Shown here one piece after another: positions 43,840 through 53,230 of a stretch of 64,000 nt of DNA (positions are counted from its first letter, which is position 1; the number at the start of each line of letters is the position of its first letter). The position numbers and the translations under genes were made by a program. Source of the stretch: Paenibacillus mesophilus (lineage in GTDB: Bacteria > Bacillota > Bacilli > Paenibacillales > NBRC-103111); NCBI RefSeq assembly GCF_005938385.1, contig NZ_VCRA01000004.1, forward strand, positions 250,206 through 314,205, in the 5' to 3' direction. Under the pieces are notes generated by a model. It was not told the DNA's origin, did no database searches, and saw nothing but the letters and a program-made list of their open reading frames with translations.

Positions 43840-44976
43840 TCATTGGACTTTCCTAAAAAAATTATTGATATATTCAATAACTTTCGTAAGGTTATCTTCA
43901 CTTAAATTATAGAACATCGGTAACCTTACTAGTCTTTCACTTTCTTGAGTTGTAAAAAGATCAGGTCCATGAAATCTCCCATACTTCAAGCCAGCTTCTG
44001 AATTATGAAGAGGAATATAATGAAACACACTTAGAACGCCCTTTTGTTTCAAATATTCTATCAGTTTAGTCCTCTCTTCTAAGTCTTTTACTTTAATAAA
44101 AAACATATGTGCATTATGCTCACAGTTTTGCGGTATATAAGGTAAATCAATAAAACCTTCTTCTTGCAAAGGTTTCAGACCTTCAAAGTAATGATACCAA
44201 CTTTTCAACCTATTACTGTTGATTTCATTAGCTATCTCGAGTTGTGCATATAAAAATGCTGCATTTATTTCGCTAGGTAAATAAGATGATCCTAGGTCGA
44301 CCCAGGTATATTTATCTACTTGACCTCTAAAAAACCTCGAACGATTGGTTCCCTTTTCTCTAATAATTTCTGCGCGTTCAATGAATCTTTCATCGTTAAC
44401 TAGCAGAGCTCCTCCCTCACCACAGTTATAGTTTTTAGTTTCATGAAAACTATAACATCCCATATGGCCAAGGGTACCTAAATATTTTTGATTATAAGTG
44501 CTATTTACACCTTGTGCTGCATCTTCAATTACAAGCAAATCATATCGATATGCAATTTTTGATATTTCTTCCATTTCGCATGAAACTCCTGCATAATGGA
44601 CAGGAACTATCGCCTTAGTTTTTTTTGTAATTGCACCCTCTATTAACTTTTCATTTATATTCATTGTATCAGGTCGAATATCAACAAATACAATTTTCGC
44701 TCCTCTTAAAACAAAAGCGTTAGCCGTAGAAACAAAGGTAAATGAAGGCATAATAACCTCATCACCTTCTTCAATCCCAGCTAAAATAGCGGCCATTTCG
44801 AGAGCATGGGTACAAGATGTAGTTAATAAAGCTTTTTGCGTTAGAAAGTTATCTTCAAACCATTTATGGCAACGCCTAGTGAAATCACCATCGCCTGATA
44901 GTTTTTGATTCCTAAAAGCTTCTAATATATATTTCTCTTCGTTTCCAGTTAAAGCTGGAATATTAAAAGGGATCAT
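43840..44976 (-). CDS. rffA: dTDP-4-amino-4,6-dideoxygalactose transaminase (WecE/RffA)
   Basis: A 378-residue PLP aminotransferase that matches E. coli WecE across its length: LSGDGDFTRRCHKWFED, CTHALEMAA, PSFTFVSTANAFVLRGAKIV, VPVHYAGVSCEM, the PLP lysine K181 in SFHETKNY, and GTNRSRFFRGQVDKYTW. It aminates dTDP-4-keto-6-deoxyglucose at C4 to give dTDP-Fuc4N, which normally goes to the acyltransferase WecD. An AAGGAG site lies upstream. Neighbours (broken wecD, flippase, GT2) point to a glycan with an N-acylated Fuc4N-type sugar. Confidence 0.93.
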   Translation of the reverse strand: MIPFNIPALTGNEEKYILEAFRNQKLSGDGDFTRRCHKWFEDNFLTQKALLTTSCTHALEMAAILAGIEEGDEVIMPSFTFVSTANAFVLRGAKIVFVDIRPDTMNINEKLIEGAITKKTKAIVPVHYAGVSCEMEEISKIAYRYDLLVIEDAAQGVNSTYNQKYLGTLGHMGCYSFHETKNYNCGEGGALLVNDERFIERAEIIREKGTNRSRFFRGQVDKYTWVDLGSSYLPSEINAAFLYAQLEIANEINSNRLKSWYHYFEGLKPLQEEGFIDLPYIPQNCEHNAHMFFIKVKDLEERTKLIEYLKQKGVLSVFHYIPLHNSEAGLKYGRFHGPDLFTTQESERLVRLPMFYNLSEDNLTKVIEYINNFFRKVQ

Positions 44977-45019
44977 TCTATATATCTCCTTGGCAAAAAA
45001 TATCTATCACAAGATTTAA

Positions 45020-45385
45020 TCAGGCAGATCTACTCGATATAATAATTCCAACAACAATTATCCCCAACCCTAATATTTTATACAATGTAACAGGTTCTTT
45101 AAAAAGAAGCACAGATAGAACAAAGACAGACACAAAAGATAAACTCATAAATGGATATGCAAAACTAATATCAAATTTGGTCATAGCTGCCATCCAAAAA
45201 ATTGATGCAACGAAAGCTGCTATAAAGCCGGATAAAACAAATGGATCAAGTAGAAGCTTTAGTAAAAATGTAATTTTGTCTACCAGATCAATCGGAAGGC
45301 TACCATATTTGTTAACCCTCCATTTTAAAATCAACTGTCCATATACAGTGAATAATATCGTTCCTGCGATATACAGGTACCCCAA
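45020..45385 (-). CDS. SMR/EamA-like small membrane flippase (ArnE-like)
   Basis: A 121-residue protein with TTG start (GGAG nine bases before it) and four TM helices: YLYIAGTILFTVYGQLILKW, FVLSGFIAAFVASIFWM, AYPFMSLSFVSVFVLSVLLF and ILGLGIIVVGIIISS. This is the small-multidrug-resistance fold used by ArnE/ArnF-type lipid-sugar flippases. With the GT2 at 47049 and the YfhO proteins, it would turn undecaprenyl-phosphate-sugar to the outer face. Substrate inferred only by context. Confidence 0.8.
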   Translation of the reverse strand: MGYLYIAGTILFTVYGQLILKWRVNKYGSLPIDLVDKITFLLKLLLDPFVLSGFIAAFVASIFWMAAMTKFDISFAYPFMSLSFVSVFVLSVLLFKEPVTLYKILGLGIIVVGIIISSRSA

Positions 45386-45408
45386 TGGAATTCTCCACTC
45401 TTAATTTA

Positions 45409-46075
45409 TTATTTTAATACATATACCTCTTTAGTAAAATACGTCATCAAATCATAACCATCCCAGACACTATTAAAAGTTAATGCTTGTCCAATAGGTA
45501 CAATTCTATCAATACCCAATCCTGCTAATTCCCAAGCAAATTCTTTTAATTTTTCTTGGCTAAATCCAAATACCGACATTGTTTGGTCTTTAGATTGAAC
45601 TATAGAGATCAATTCATTCAGGCTCTTAACCTCAGTTTCTATAAATAAGCCTCCACCACAATGCTGGTCTCTCATTAATTGTCCATCTATTGCTTCTAAA
45701 TTCATATGAACTCTGTAAGGTTGGGTCGTACCTCGTGTAGATAATTTATCGACAAATCCCTGAATCGCATACCCAAAAGCAGTAATCATACGGGAAATAC
45801 TAACGCTAGACTCAGATTTATACTGCTTCTCCCTTAATAAGGATTCTACACTATTCCAGAATCTTAGCTTTGCATTTTCTATCTCATGCTTATTTCCTAC
45901 CCATACAATTAACCTTGGAGATGAACATGCCATTTGATTAAACCAAAACGCGTCATTATAAAAATGAATAGCAAGTTTCTTTAATCCATCATCGGATTTT
46001 TCATTTAGAGTCCTTGCATTAATAGAAGATAACGAAAATTTATCAGCGAATACAATCTCCACAGCATTTGGGGTC
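45409..46075 (-). pseudogene. LuxC-like acyl-CoA reductase, N-terminally truncated
   Basis: The C-terminal ~220 residues of a LuxC-family reductase remain: FNQMACSSPRLIVWVG (cysteine that in LuxC holds the acyl group), IQGFVDKLSTRGTTQPYRVH, and the end LTFNSVWDGYDLMTYFTKEV. Complete members have ~400-480 residues. The upstream half is lost at a junction with an ISL3 transposase relic (about 46075). The same frame stays open into the relic up to 46143, but those residues do not belong to the family. LuxC enzymes reduce activated acyl groups to aldehydes, so an acyl pathway once existed here. Probably inactive. Confidence 0.8.
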
Positions 46076-46470
46076 TTGCCCTCGTTTCGCGGAGGTTTCA
46101 TCGGTACTGATTTTCGTGACGTAAGACAAATCCTGGACAGCAATTGCGTTATCCATGTAATGATGCAATATCCGCCAAAGACGCTTGTCGGTTTCCTTCA
46201 CGATGCGGCTGACCGCATTCATCGGCATATCCTTGGCCATTGTGATAATCCATGCATCGAACAACATGGTGAATCCTGCACGCGGTTCGACTGCCCAAGG
46301 CACGTTTACCCTTAGAATGCTGTGTTACATGTACCGCAAATCGTTCGCGGATGCTCTGCATGAAAGTAAATCGGGTACTCTGCAAAATTCAAATGGCGCC
46401 AGACTTGATCATAATCCGCAATATCCTTTACAGGTTGGGCCTCTGTGCTATATTTGAGCCTGAAATGAGA
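46043..46470 (-). mobile_element. ISL3-family transposase relic
   Basis: Two frames are needed. The 5' part reads VWRHLNFAEYPIYFHAEHPR and then a Cys pair (TICGTC), the zinc-binding N-terminus of ISL3 transposases, and ends in stop codons near 46310. The next frame gives VPWAVEPRAGFTMLFDAW, RIVKETDKRLWRILHHYMD and ISTDETSAKRG, where the first DDE aspartate belongs. The remainder (over 200 residues) is missing, cut at the LuxC-like sequence. No inverted repeats are seen. It is dead, inserted or left between the wecD-like and LuxC-like genes. Confidence 0.82.
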
Positions 46471-46497
46471 TTCGATATTTTTTTCACACCTTCTTTC

Positions 46498-47039
46498 TCA
46501 CATATAAAGTGAAACATATTTACCCACAAAAAAGCCTCCTACTTTATCTTTTAGATAAAAAATATAGAAATCAGTATTGACAATCAGATCGTCAATCCAA
46601 TTTTCATATCTTTGTTGAGCAAGTTGTCTATTTATCCTGGGATCTTCATGAAATCTTCCATGCTCAAATGACTGGGATGCTATATTCTTTATCTCTGGGA
46701 TGTCGCTTTCTTTTGCTTTATGAAATTCTAGTGACAATCTTCCTTTAGGAATTCTGCTAATATCATTATGCTTGATGTACATAGAAAACTAGAAAACTCA
46801 GTAATATTAAATCCATTATCCAATGCTATGCCTTTTAAATATTGGTCATTAGAGTCATGACGAAAATAAGTTAATTTTATATTGTTTTCATAATTTTTCC
46901 TATCAATCATTTTAAAAATATCGGATAATTTATCTATATATCTAATATCGAGAACCTCTGATGTAGGGTATCCAAATACTCGACTATCCCAAGGTGTTAA
47001 CCTCCAATTAAATGTATTATCATTATCTATATTAAACAC
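46498..47039 (-). pseudogene. WecD-like dTDP-fucosamine acyltransferase, frameshifted and truncated
   Basis: The N-terminal part (FNWRLTPWDSRVFGYP, then IALDNGFNITEF) and the next part (SLEFHKAKESDIPEIKNIA, FEHGRFHEDPRINRQ, YENWIDDLI) match WecD but lie in two frames. The shift is at 46783-46798 where agaaaact is repeated twice; removing one copy joins them as NITEFSMYIKHND. The protein then ends at VGKYVSLYM, before the acyl-CoA-binding motif, next to the ISL3 relic, so the gene is broken twice. About 175 of ~240 residues remain. Its intact functional equivalent may be 32619-33371. Confidence 0.82.
46783..46798. repeat. perfect 8-bp tandem duplication in the wecD-like gene
   Basis: agaaaact occurs twice head to tail and shifts the frame; one copy would restore it. 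Confidence 0.88.
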
Positions 47040-47048
47040 TCCCTCTTC

Positions 47049-47987
47049 TTAAATGTAGTCTTGGTCGTAAGATGATTCCTTAATAACATATTGTTTAAAA
47101 CTAGATACTTCCCCGATGATTCTAGCCAGATATTCTCCAACAATCCCAAAAGACATTAAAGTTAATCCAGAAAAAATACTTATAAGAGCAATTGTAGACG
47201 CCCATCCCGTTATACTAATTGTCCCGAATATTTTACCTAATACAACATAAATTGCTACCATTAAACCAATTATAGCAAAAAAGAAACCATTGAGCGTTAT
47301 AAACCGCAAGGGTATCGTTGAATAATTAATTAGTAAATCAAATGCTAGTTTAACACTTTTAGAAATTGAATATCCTGAATTCCCAAATTTCCTTTCATCA
47401 TGTCTTACTTCAACATTAATAATATTTAATGTATTACTAAGTATTAGTGCATCAATCATAGGATTTGGTGTTTTAGATTGAATGATATTCTGAACTATAG
47501 ATCTATGAAGAATTCGGAAACTAGACATTTTTAATGATTTTGGTTTCTTAAATATTTTTTCGAAACTTTTTCCAATTAGAAAACTACCAAAGTTTTTATA
47601 AGCTGCATGTTTTTTCTCTAAGGGTTTTCCAATAACTACATCATATCCTTCTTGAACTTTTGCAAGTAATCTTGGAATTTCTTCTGGCGGATTCTGAAGA
47701 TCATCATCCATGGTGACAATGTAGTTTCCTTCTGCATGATTAAATCCACACATGATCGCGTTATGCTGGCCGAAATTTTTCATTAAACTAATGATTTTTA
47801 CCCTTGGATCTTGTTGATTTAGTGATTTCATTACACTAAGGCTATTGTCTTTGCTATTATCGTTGATTAAGATTATTTCATATGACAAGCTTAAACTTTC
47901 TAAAACAATTTTTATTCTTTGATGTAATTCAAATAAGCTCTCTGCCCCATTGTAAACCGGAACAACAATAGAGATATTAATATCCAC
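47049..47987 (-). CDS. undecaprenyl-phosphate glycosyltransferase (GtrB/ArnC/CsbB-like GT2)
   Basis: A 312-residue protein with a GTG start and AGGAG eight bases upstream. The GT2 domain has SIVVPVYNGAESLFELHQRI, LINDNSKDNS, GQHNAIMCGFNHAEG and the metal motif MDDDLQNPPEEI. Two C-terminal TM segments (ITLNGFFFAIIGLMVAIYVV, TIALISIFSGLTLMSFGIVG) follow. This layout identifies the DPM1-like enzymes that put a sugar on undecaprenyl phosphate for later transfer outside. With the SMR-type flippase and YfhO proteins it completes a three-component glycosylation set. Confidence 0.9.
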   Translation of the reverse strand: MDINISIVVPVYNGAESLFELHQRIKIVLESLSLSYEIILINDNSKDNSLSVMKSLNQQDPRVKIISLMKNFGQHNAIMCGFNHAEGNYIVTMDDDLQNPPEEIPRLLAKVQEGYDVVIGKPLEKKHAAYKNFGSFLIGKSFEKIFKKPKSLKMSSFRILHRSIVQNIIQSKTPNPMIDALILSNTLNIINVEVRHDERKFGNSGYSISKSVKLAFDLLINYSTIPLRFITLNGFFFAIIGLMVAIYVVLGKIFGTISITGWASTIALISIFSGLTLMSFGIVGEYLARIIGEVSSFKQYVIKESSYDQDYI

Positions 47988-48375
47988 TTTTCAATCTCCT
48001 AATGGTAATTTCTTTAAACAAGAGACAACTCAGCGTCCAGAAAACAAAGCTAGCTGACTCGGTCATGTCATTGGTCTAGGACAGCGATTCGAACTTCACA
48101 AAGCGTTGAAGCTTCACCTCTTTGTAATGCCTCGGCCCTTTGACGACAATCTAGCCGAAAGGGATACCGCTTATCTAAGGTGAAACAAAAGATACTCGGT
48201 TCTTTATACATAATTGCTGGCAGTGGGCAGTTTGCAACAAGGCATTGCTTCATCCACTCTTTTTGAAAGAGCCTCTTCCTTTACATACCTCGCTCATATC
48301 TAAACTTCGCATGTCAGCAATGATACCAAAGCAGTATTAACTGTTACATATTGTAAATGGATAGTTTTCACTGAT
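47988..48375. other. spacer, no gene supported
   Basis: 388 bases between the GT2 gene and the second YfhO gene. A 61-codon open frame at 48068-48253 on the minus strand has no ribosome-binding site or recognisable content. Composition is less AT-rich than the flanking genes, so it may be decayed mobile DNA. Confidence 0.4.
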
Positions 48376-51141
48376 TTATTTTCTTTTCTTTAATAATAAA
48401 TATTTCCTAAAATAAAAAGTTAAGAATATAAGTAATGATATTACAGTTACAACTACTCCTTGCAATAAGCCCGGCTGTGTATATTGTAATTTTATTGCAT
48501 GATCACCTTTTGGTAAGTATACTCCTGACAAACCTGCATTTACAGGAATAATTTTTTCTTCAATACCATCTACAAATATTCTCCATCCTTTATCATACGG
48601 AATTGATAAAGCTAATAATTTGTTCTCCGATACCTTTATTTGACCTGTAATATAATCATCTGAAAAATAATCAACATTGAGTGAATCTTTCCTTAAATTT
48701 TCCACATCGCTTACATATTCAGTACTAGGTGAGTAAGTCACTTGTATATTTTTTAAAACATACTCTCCCGGAATCTCTCCGATATCTACTCGAAGTTGAT
48801 CTAAACTTATGAGACCCAAGTCAACTTCATATTTCGATGTTCCTTGATGAATACTGAACTTTTTAGATTTATATTCTTTGAAATCATTTGGAGCTATTGC
48901 ATAGAATATTTGGCCTGTAGTTGGTACTAAGCTTGATATTTCAAATGAAATTTTAATTTTAGAATCAGAAATTTTTTCTTTAAGTGGGATAAAAATCATA
49001 GGGTCACTGTCAGTTGCAGTAAATTTTATTACTGACTGTCCTTGTTCAATTACCTTCATATTGCTTCCAAAAGTCAATTTACTATACTCTAAACTTACAT
49101 TTGATGCAGGTAATGTTGTTGATTTTTCCAATTGACTATTATATTTATTTAATTGTTTATATTTCTCAGGTAACATATTTTCATTTTTCAAAATAAAATA
49201 TTTTAGCAGCGTTCTATCTTTTTCTTCTACAGATAATTTCGAAAACTCTTCCTCTGTGATATAAGAATTATACGTATAGCCCAGTGGGAGATACATATTA
49301 TTACGAAAAAGAAACAAATCTCCAAACTTTGCCATAAAGCTATACCCAAAAGGTTTATCATCTTGTTCTTTACTTAAATAATACTTAACTCCTAACAAAG
49401 TTTGAATACTAATACGATCCTTGAATCCATCTACGACCCTATCTGCTTTGCCAGTGCTAGCTCCAATTGTTCTCACAAAATCTACATATGAAGGATTATT
49501 TAGAGAACTATACACTGTTGTTCCATAATAATTTTGAAATAATGGTTCATTGGGAGTTGCCGAAATGAAAGATTTTTCCAATCTATAAAAACTATTATCT
49601 TCTTTTTGTAAATAACTCACGGCCTCACTGGTATAATCAAAGTAACCTTGACGGTTAGTGATATAATTTGGACTAACCAATTCCCTTTTATTTACAGTTA
49701 TATTACTGAAAATAGCTAACTCTAAACAAGCAATAAATATCACTGATCCTACATATAATCTTTTACTTAATTTGTTTTTTGAGTAAAGACTAGTTATAAA
49801 ATAGTACGAATAAAGGAAAATCATTATTACGATAAAGATCTTTGCGGTACTATACATTAATCCTTGCAAAATTTCTAATGAATTAATTACTAATTTCTCA
49901 TTAATAATTCTAAATATTAGTCGCATTATAAATATTATTAAAAGAATTTTACATAAAATCACTAAAGAGTATCTCAATATTTTTTGATGAACAAATTTAT
50001 TATCTTTAAGTATAAAATCTACAGCAGACGCCAGCATAATAAGTTCAAAAAGAATAAGTACAAATGACCAGCGATAAGTCAGTGCACTAAATGCATTAAA
50101 TATAACAGATCCATAAGGAATTAAAATAGCAGCAAAAAGTATTCCGCCTAAACCCCCATAAATAATTTTCTCTCTACGGCCAAAAGCTTTAAACAACTGT
50201 GGAATAAGCAATAAAGTAAGTAATCCACAGTACAGCTGAGGGGATTCATAATAATTTGAATATCCAACAAATTGATAATTCGTTCCAAGCGTATCATTTG
50301 AGAACAATCGTCCCAAAATACTAATATACTCAACTAAGCTCGCCGGCTTCAAAGAAAAGTTAATATTATAACCGACTCTGGGACTAGTTAACGCAGAATA
50401 CGCCGAAGGAAATAAAATGATTGCACTTAATCCAACGCCTAGTGTATAGCTAGCTCCAAATCTCAATAAAAATGAACTTAATTTTTTATAATTAAACCCG
50501 TTTATTAGTATATACCGTGCAATAGCGTATAAAAGAAGATAAATTGAAATCATATAAAAAAAATAATAGCTATAAATAGCGGTCAATGCAATTATTATGG
50601 TGAACATTATCCACCTTGACCGCTGTATTAGCGCTTCAAGAGCGTATAACAGTAATGGCGCGTAGAGAACTATATTAACAAACTGATAGTGCTGTCCCCA
50701 TAAAATCATATAACCATTAAAAGCATAAAACAAAGAAACGATTAAAGATGTTTTCCGTTGAAATCCCATAATATTTAAATAGTAATAGAAAAATAATGCG
50801 GAAAGTATTATTTTTGCAATAAATACAAAAGGAAACATATAGGCAAGTATTTTTTTGCTCAAAAAAATATAAAATAGATTGAATGGATCAAAAATATAAT
50901 TAGAAACTGAAAAGATGCTAGAACCAATCCCCCCTTTAAAATTCCACATTGGAAATCCAGCTTTTGCCCAATCAATTAAATACGCATACCACGCCCAATA
51001 ATTACCATATGTGTCCCAGCCCCAATCAAGATATACATAGAGCTTTGAAAGTGTAATGAAATCTCTATAAACATAGAGACATATTATAGATATTAATATT
51101 AATAATAAGAAACCATTATTCCTTAATAATTTATTTAACAT
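48376..51141 (-). CDS. YfhO-family GT-C membrane glycosyltransferase (second copy)
   Basis: Start at the ATG at 51141 (MLNKLLRNNGFLL); GGAG lies nine bases before it, while the TTG at 51156 lacks a site. The 921-residue product has ~13 TM segments, an extracytoplasmic domain (~500-880), and a last TM helix. Landmarks LALSIPYDKGWRIFVDGIEE and GVYLPKGDHAIKLQYTQPGL match those in the other YfhO protein at 40165-42477. It is ~150 residues longer, mainly in the outer domain. Two YfhO enzymes in one locus suggest two acceptor or linkage types. Confidence 0.85.
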   Translation of the reverse strand: MLNKLLRNNGFLLLILISIICLYVYRDFITLSKLYVYLDWGWDTYGNYWAWYAYLIDWAKAGFPMWNFKGGIGSSIFSVSNYIFDPFNLFYIFLSKKILAYMFPFVFIAKIILSALFFYYYLNIMGFQRKTSLIVSLFYAFNGYMILWGQHYQFVNIVLYAPLLLYALEALIQRSRWIMFTIIIALTAIYSYYFFYMISIYLLLYAIARYILINGFNYKKLSSFLLRFGASYTLGVGLSAIILFPSAYSALTSPRVGYNINFSLKPASLVEYISILGRLFSNDTLGTNYQFVGYSNYYESPQLYCGLLTLLLIPQLFKAFGRREKIIYGGLGGILFAAILIPYGSVIFNAFSALTYRWSFVLILFELIMLASAVDFILKDNKFVHQKILRYSLVILCKILLIIFIMRLIFRIINEKLVINSLEILQGLMYSTAKIFIVIMIFLYSYYFITSLYSKNKLSKRLYVGSVIFIACLELAIFSNITVNKRELVSPNYITNRQGYFDYTSEAVSYLQKEDNSFYRLEKSFISATPNEPLFQNYYGTTVYSSLNNPSYVDFVRTIGASTGKADRVVDGFKDRISIQTLLGVKYYLSKEQDDKPFGYSFMAKFGDLFLFRNNMYLPLGYTYNSYITEEEFSKLSVEEKDRTLLKYFILKNENMLPEKYKQLNKYNSQLEKSTTLPASNVSLEYSKLTFGSNMKVIEQGQSVIKFTATDSDPMIFIPLKEKISDSKIKISFEISSLVPTTGQIFYAIAPNDFKEYKSKKFSIHQGTSKYEVDLGLISLDQLRVDIGEIPGEYVLKNIQVTYSPSTEYVSDVENLRKDSLNVDYFSDDYITGQIKVSENKLLALSIPYDKGWRIFVDGIEEKIIPVNAGLSGVYLPKGDHAIKLQYTQPGLLQGVVVTVISLLIFLTFYFRKYLLLKKRK

Positions 51142-51278
51142 CGAAACCAACTCCAATATATGCGCTTATCCCAACCACATACTTTAAGGTTGTACTTTAT
51201 CATGATAACCGTTCAACATTTTCTCACAAAAATGTTCTTCCTTTATTAGTCAATTGATTATTCAAAGTGAGAAATTTA

Positions 51279-52376
51279 TTATCTCCCTAACTTTTTGTAT
51301 AATTTCATAATAAATATTTTTAATCCTTGAGTTCGAATAATTTCAATCGCTTTAAACAAGGTTCTATTAATTTTTTTTATATTTTTACCATTTATTAAAA
51401 TTTTTCTAAAGTAATCATTACTCAATTCAAATGGATCTTCTACACTGAACATCACATCATAATCTTTACGGTATTTGATTCTTATTGAATCTTCAATTTT
51501 TTCACCAGAAGTATAACAACTATATGTCCATGGTGTTTTGGATATAGAATCTGCATTATTAGCATCATGAATTTCTGCATATTCTGCATATAATTTTTTA
51601 AAAGGATGCTCCCCTTCAGGAAGCCAATCTCTCATGCATTTTTCCGCCGATGCTCCATATCCTGAATAGTGAATAAACCGTATCGGATCTCCCTTAACAT
51701 TGTATCTTCCTTTTTCTACATTCATCCCGCAATTCAACAAGGACCATGGTGCGAAATCATAACCTCTATGTTTAAAGATTTCCACATCAAAAAAGCATGG
51801 AGCCAAGTCGATCCATTTTTGATCAGTAAAGATGCCCTTCGCTATGTCATCATAGCAAAATAAGTATAAACGTTCTGCCCACCAATTAATAAAATTTTGT
51901 GCTTCTTGACTACGATTAACACCTAGAAATCCAAGATTATATACCCCATGAGCAGTGCTAGACAGTTCCATATCAATATTCCCAGGATCAAGTAAATGAG
52001 GACACAAAACGATTGGGCGAGTATCCAACAGAGACCGTAACTCTATAAAATCACTATAAACATAAATATCTGGATCAAGATATATAAATTTCTGTTCTTC
52101 CGGAAATTTTTCATATAAATAACGAAAAAATTGTCCTTTTACTGCTGTCGAAGCTTCAACAATAGCATGCTTAAAAATAAACCGGTTGAAATTCCCTTCC
52201 CAAGCATCTTTAGCTAAAACAATTTTATCAAAATAGGGATAATTAAACTGTGGCAATATTTCACGTTCAGTTAAACAGACAACAAAGGTAGCATCAGGAA
52301 TGTTTTCTTTAACAGACTTAGCAAGTGTTCGGGCTTTATGCAAGTAATTTGCACATATCGAAGTGAAAATTAGCAT
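51279..52376 (-). CDS. glycosyltransferase, GT8-like
   Basis: A 365-residue protein with GAGG before the ATG. The DxD motif is in FIYLDPDIYVYSDF, preceded by SICANYLHKARTLAKSVKEN at the N-terminus; GVYNLGFLGVNRSQEA and FIHYSGYG are typical of GT8-related hexosyltransferases found in capsule and S-layer clusters. No TM segment. Donor and acceptor unknown. It follows the GT2 gene at 52390 by 13 bases. Confidence 0.8.
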   Translation of the reverse strand: MLIFTSICANYLHKARTLAKSVKENIPDATFVVCLTEREILPQFNYPYFDKIVLAKDAWEGNFNRFIFKHAIVEASTAVKGQFFRYLYEKFPEEQKFIYLDPDIYVYSDFIELRSLLDTRPIVLCPHLLDPGNIDMELSSTAHGVYNLGFLGVNRSQEAQNFINWWAERLYLFCYDDIAKGIFTDQKWIDLAPCFFDVEIFKHRGYDFAPWSLLNCGMNVEKGRYNVKGDPIRFIHYSGYGASAEKCMRDWLPEGEHPFKKLYAEYAEIHDANNADSISKTPWTYSCYTSGEKIEDSIRIKYRKDYDVMFSVEDPFELSNDYFRKILINGKNIKKINRTLFKAIEIIRTQGLKIFIMKLYKKLGR

Positions 52377-52389
52377 TTGAATACCTCAT

Positions 52390-53229
52390 TTACTTCATGA
52401 TAAATTTCTTAATAATAGATTTAAGTACAGGAATGCGTTTGATTTTCTCTAAAATTACAATACTCTCTTGCAATGCTCTATTTAAAAAAATATGCTCAAT
52501 AAGAGCATCTCTGAGTCCTACAGCATACTGATCCTTGTATTTCTCATATAGAGCAGGGTGATTTTTATAAATATCAAAATATGTCTCACGAACGATTTGA
52601 ACATTGGTCAAAAACTCCGTTGTACGTGAAGTAGGTTTGATACGGTAATGGAATAATACTTCAGGAATTTGATAAATCTCACGCCCTAATTCCATGACTG
52701 AAAGCCAGAAGTCATAATCTTCCATGCCATGTTTCATATTGGTGTTAAATCCACCAACTTTTTCCCAGTCTTCTTTATGGAATAAAGCTGTTACAAAAAC
52801 AACATTATCTAGCAACATTTTTTCTAACGAATAATTCGGAAGATCCCATCTTCCACTCTTCTCTCCGAATAAATCTGCATAACAGTATACAACACCAACT
52901 TCTTGGTTTCCTTCCAAAATTTCAACTGCTTTTTCAACATAATTCTTTTCAATTATATCATCAGAATCGAGTGGCAAAATATATTTCCCTGTTGCCTGCT
53001 CAATACCTGCATTTCTGGCTCCAGCTGGTCGAAGCCGATTAGTTCTCAAAAACTTCGTGTTAGAATTTTTTATTTTGTTTAACACATTTAATGTATTCTC
53101 ATCATCAGACCCGTCGTCAATGATAATAAGTTCTATGTTTTTATAGGTCTGCGCGTATACTGAGGCTACTGCCTCCTCAATATATGCACCATCATTAAAG
53201 CAAGGCATAATAACACTGACCCTACTCAC
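52390..53229 (-). CDS. GT2 family glycosyltransferase
   Basis: A 279-residue enzyme starting at GTG (AGGGGG upstream). SVIMPCFNDGAYIEEAVASV, IIDDGSDDENTL, ARNAGIEQATGKYILPLDSD and MKHGMEDYDFWLSVME are standard GT-A motifs. It starts one base after the WbdD-like gene ends, so both are co-translated; it may add a residue to the chain that the WbdD-like protein ends. Confidence 0.9.
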   Translation of the reverse strand: MSRVSVIMPCFNDGAYIEEAVASVYAQTYKNIELIIIDDGSDDENTLNVLNKIKNSNTKFLRTNRLRPAGARNAGIEQATGKYILPLDSDDIIEKNYVEKAVEILEGNQEVGVVYCYADLFGEKSGRWDLPNYSLEKMLLDNVVFVTALFHKEDWEKVGGFNTNMKHGMEDYDFWLSVMELGREIYQIPEVLFHYRIKPTSRTTEFLTNVQIVRETYFDIYKNHPALYEKYKDQYAVGLRDALIEHIFLNRALQESIVILEKIKRIPVLKSIIKKFIMK

Positions 53230-53230
53230 A

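Noticed and set aside
48068..48253. 61-codon frame between the GT2 and YfhO genes
   Set aside because: No ribosome-binding site and no recognisable content; kept only as a spacer note.
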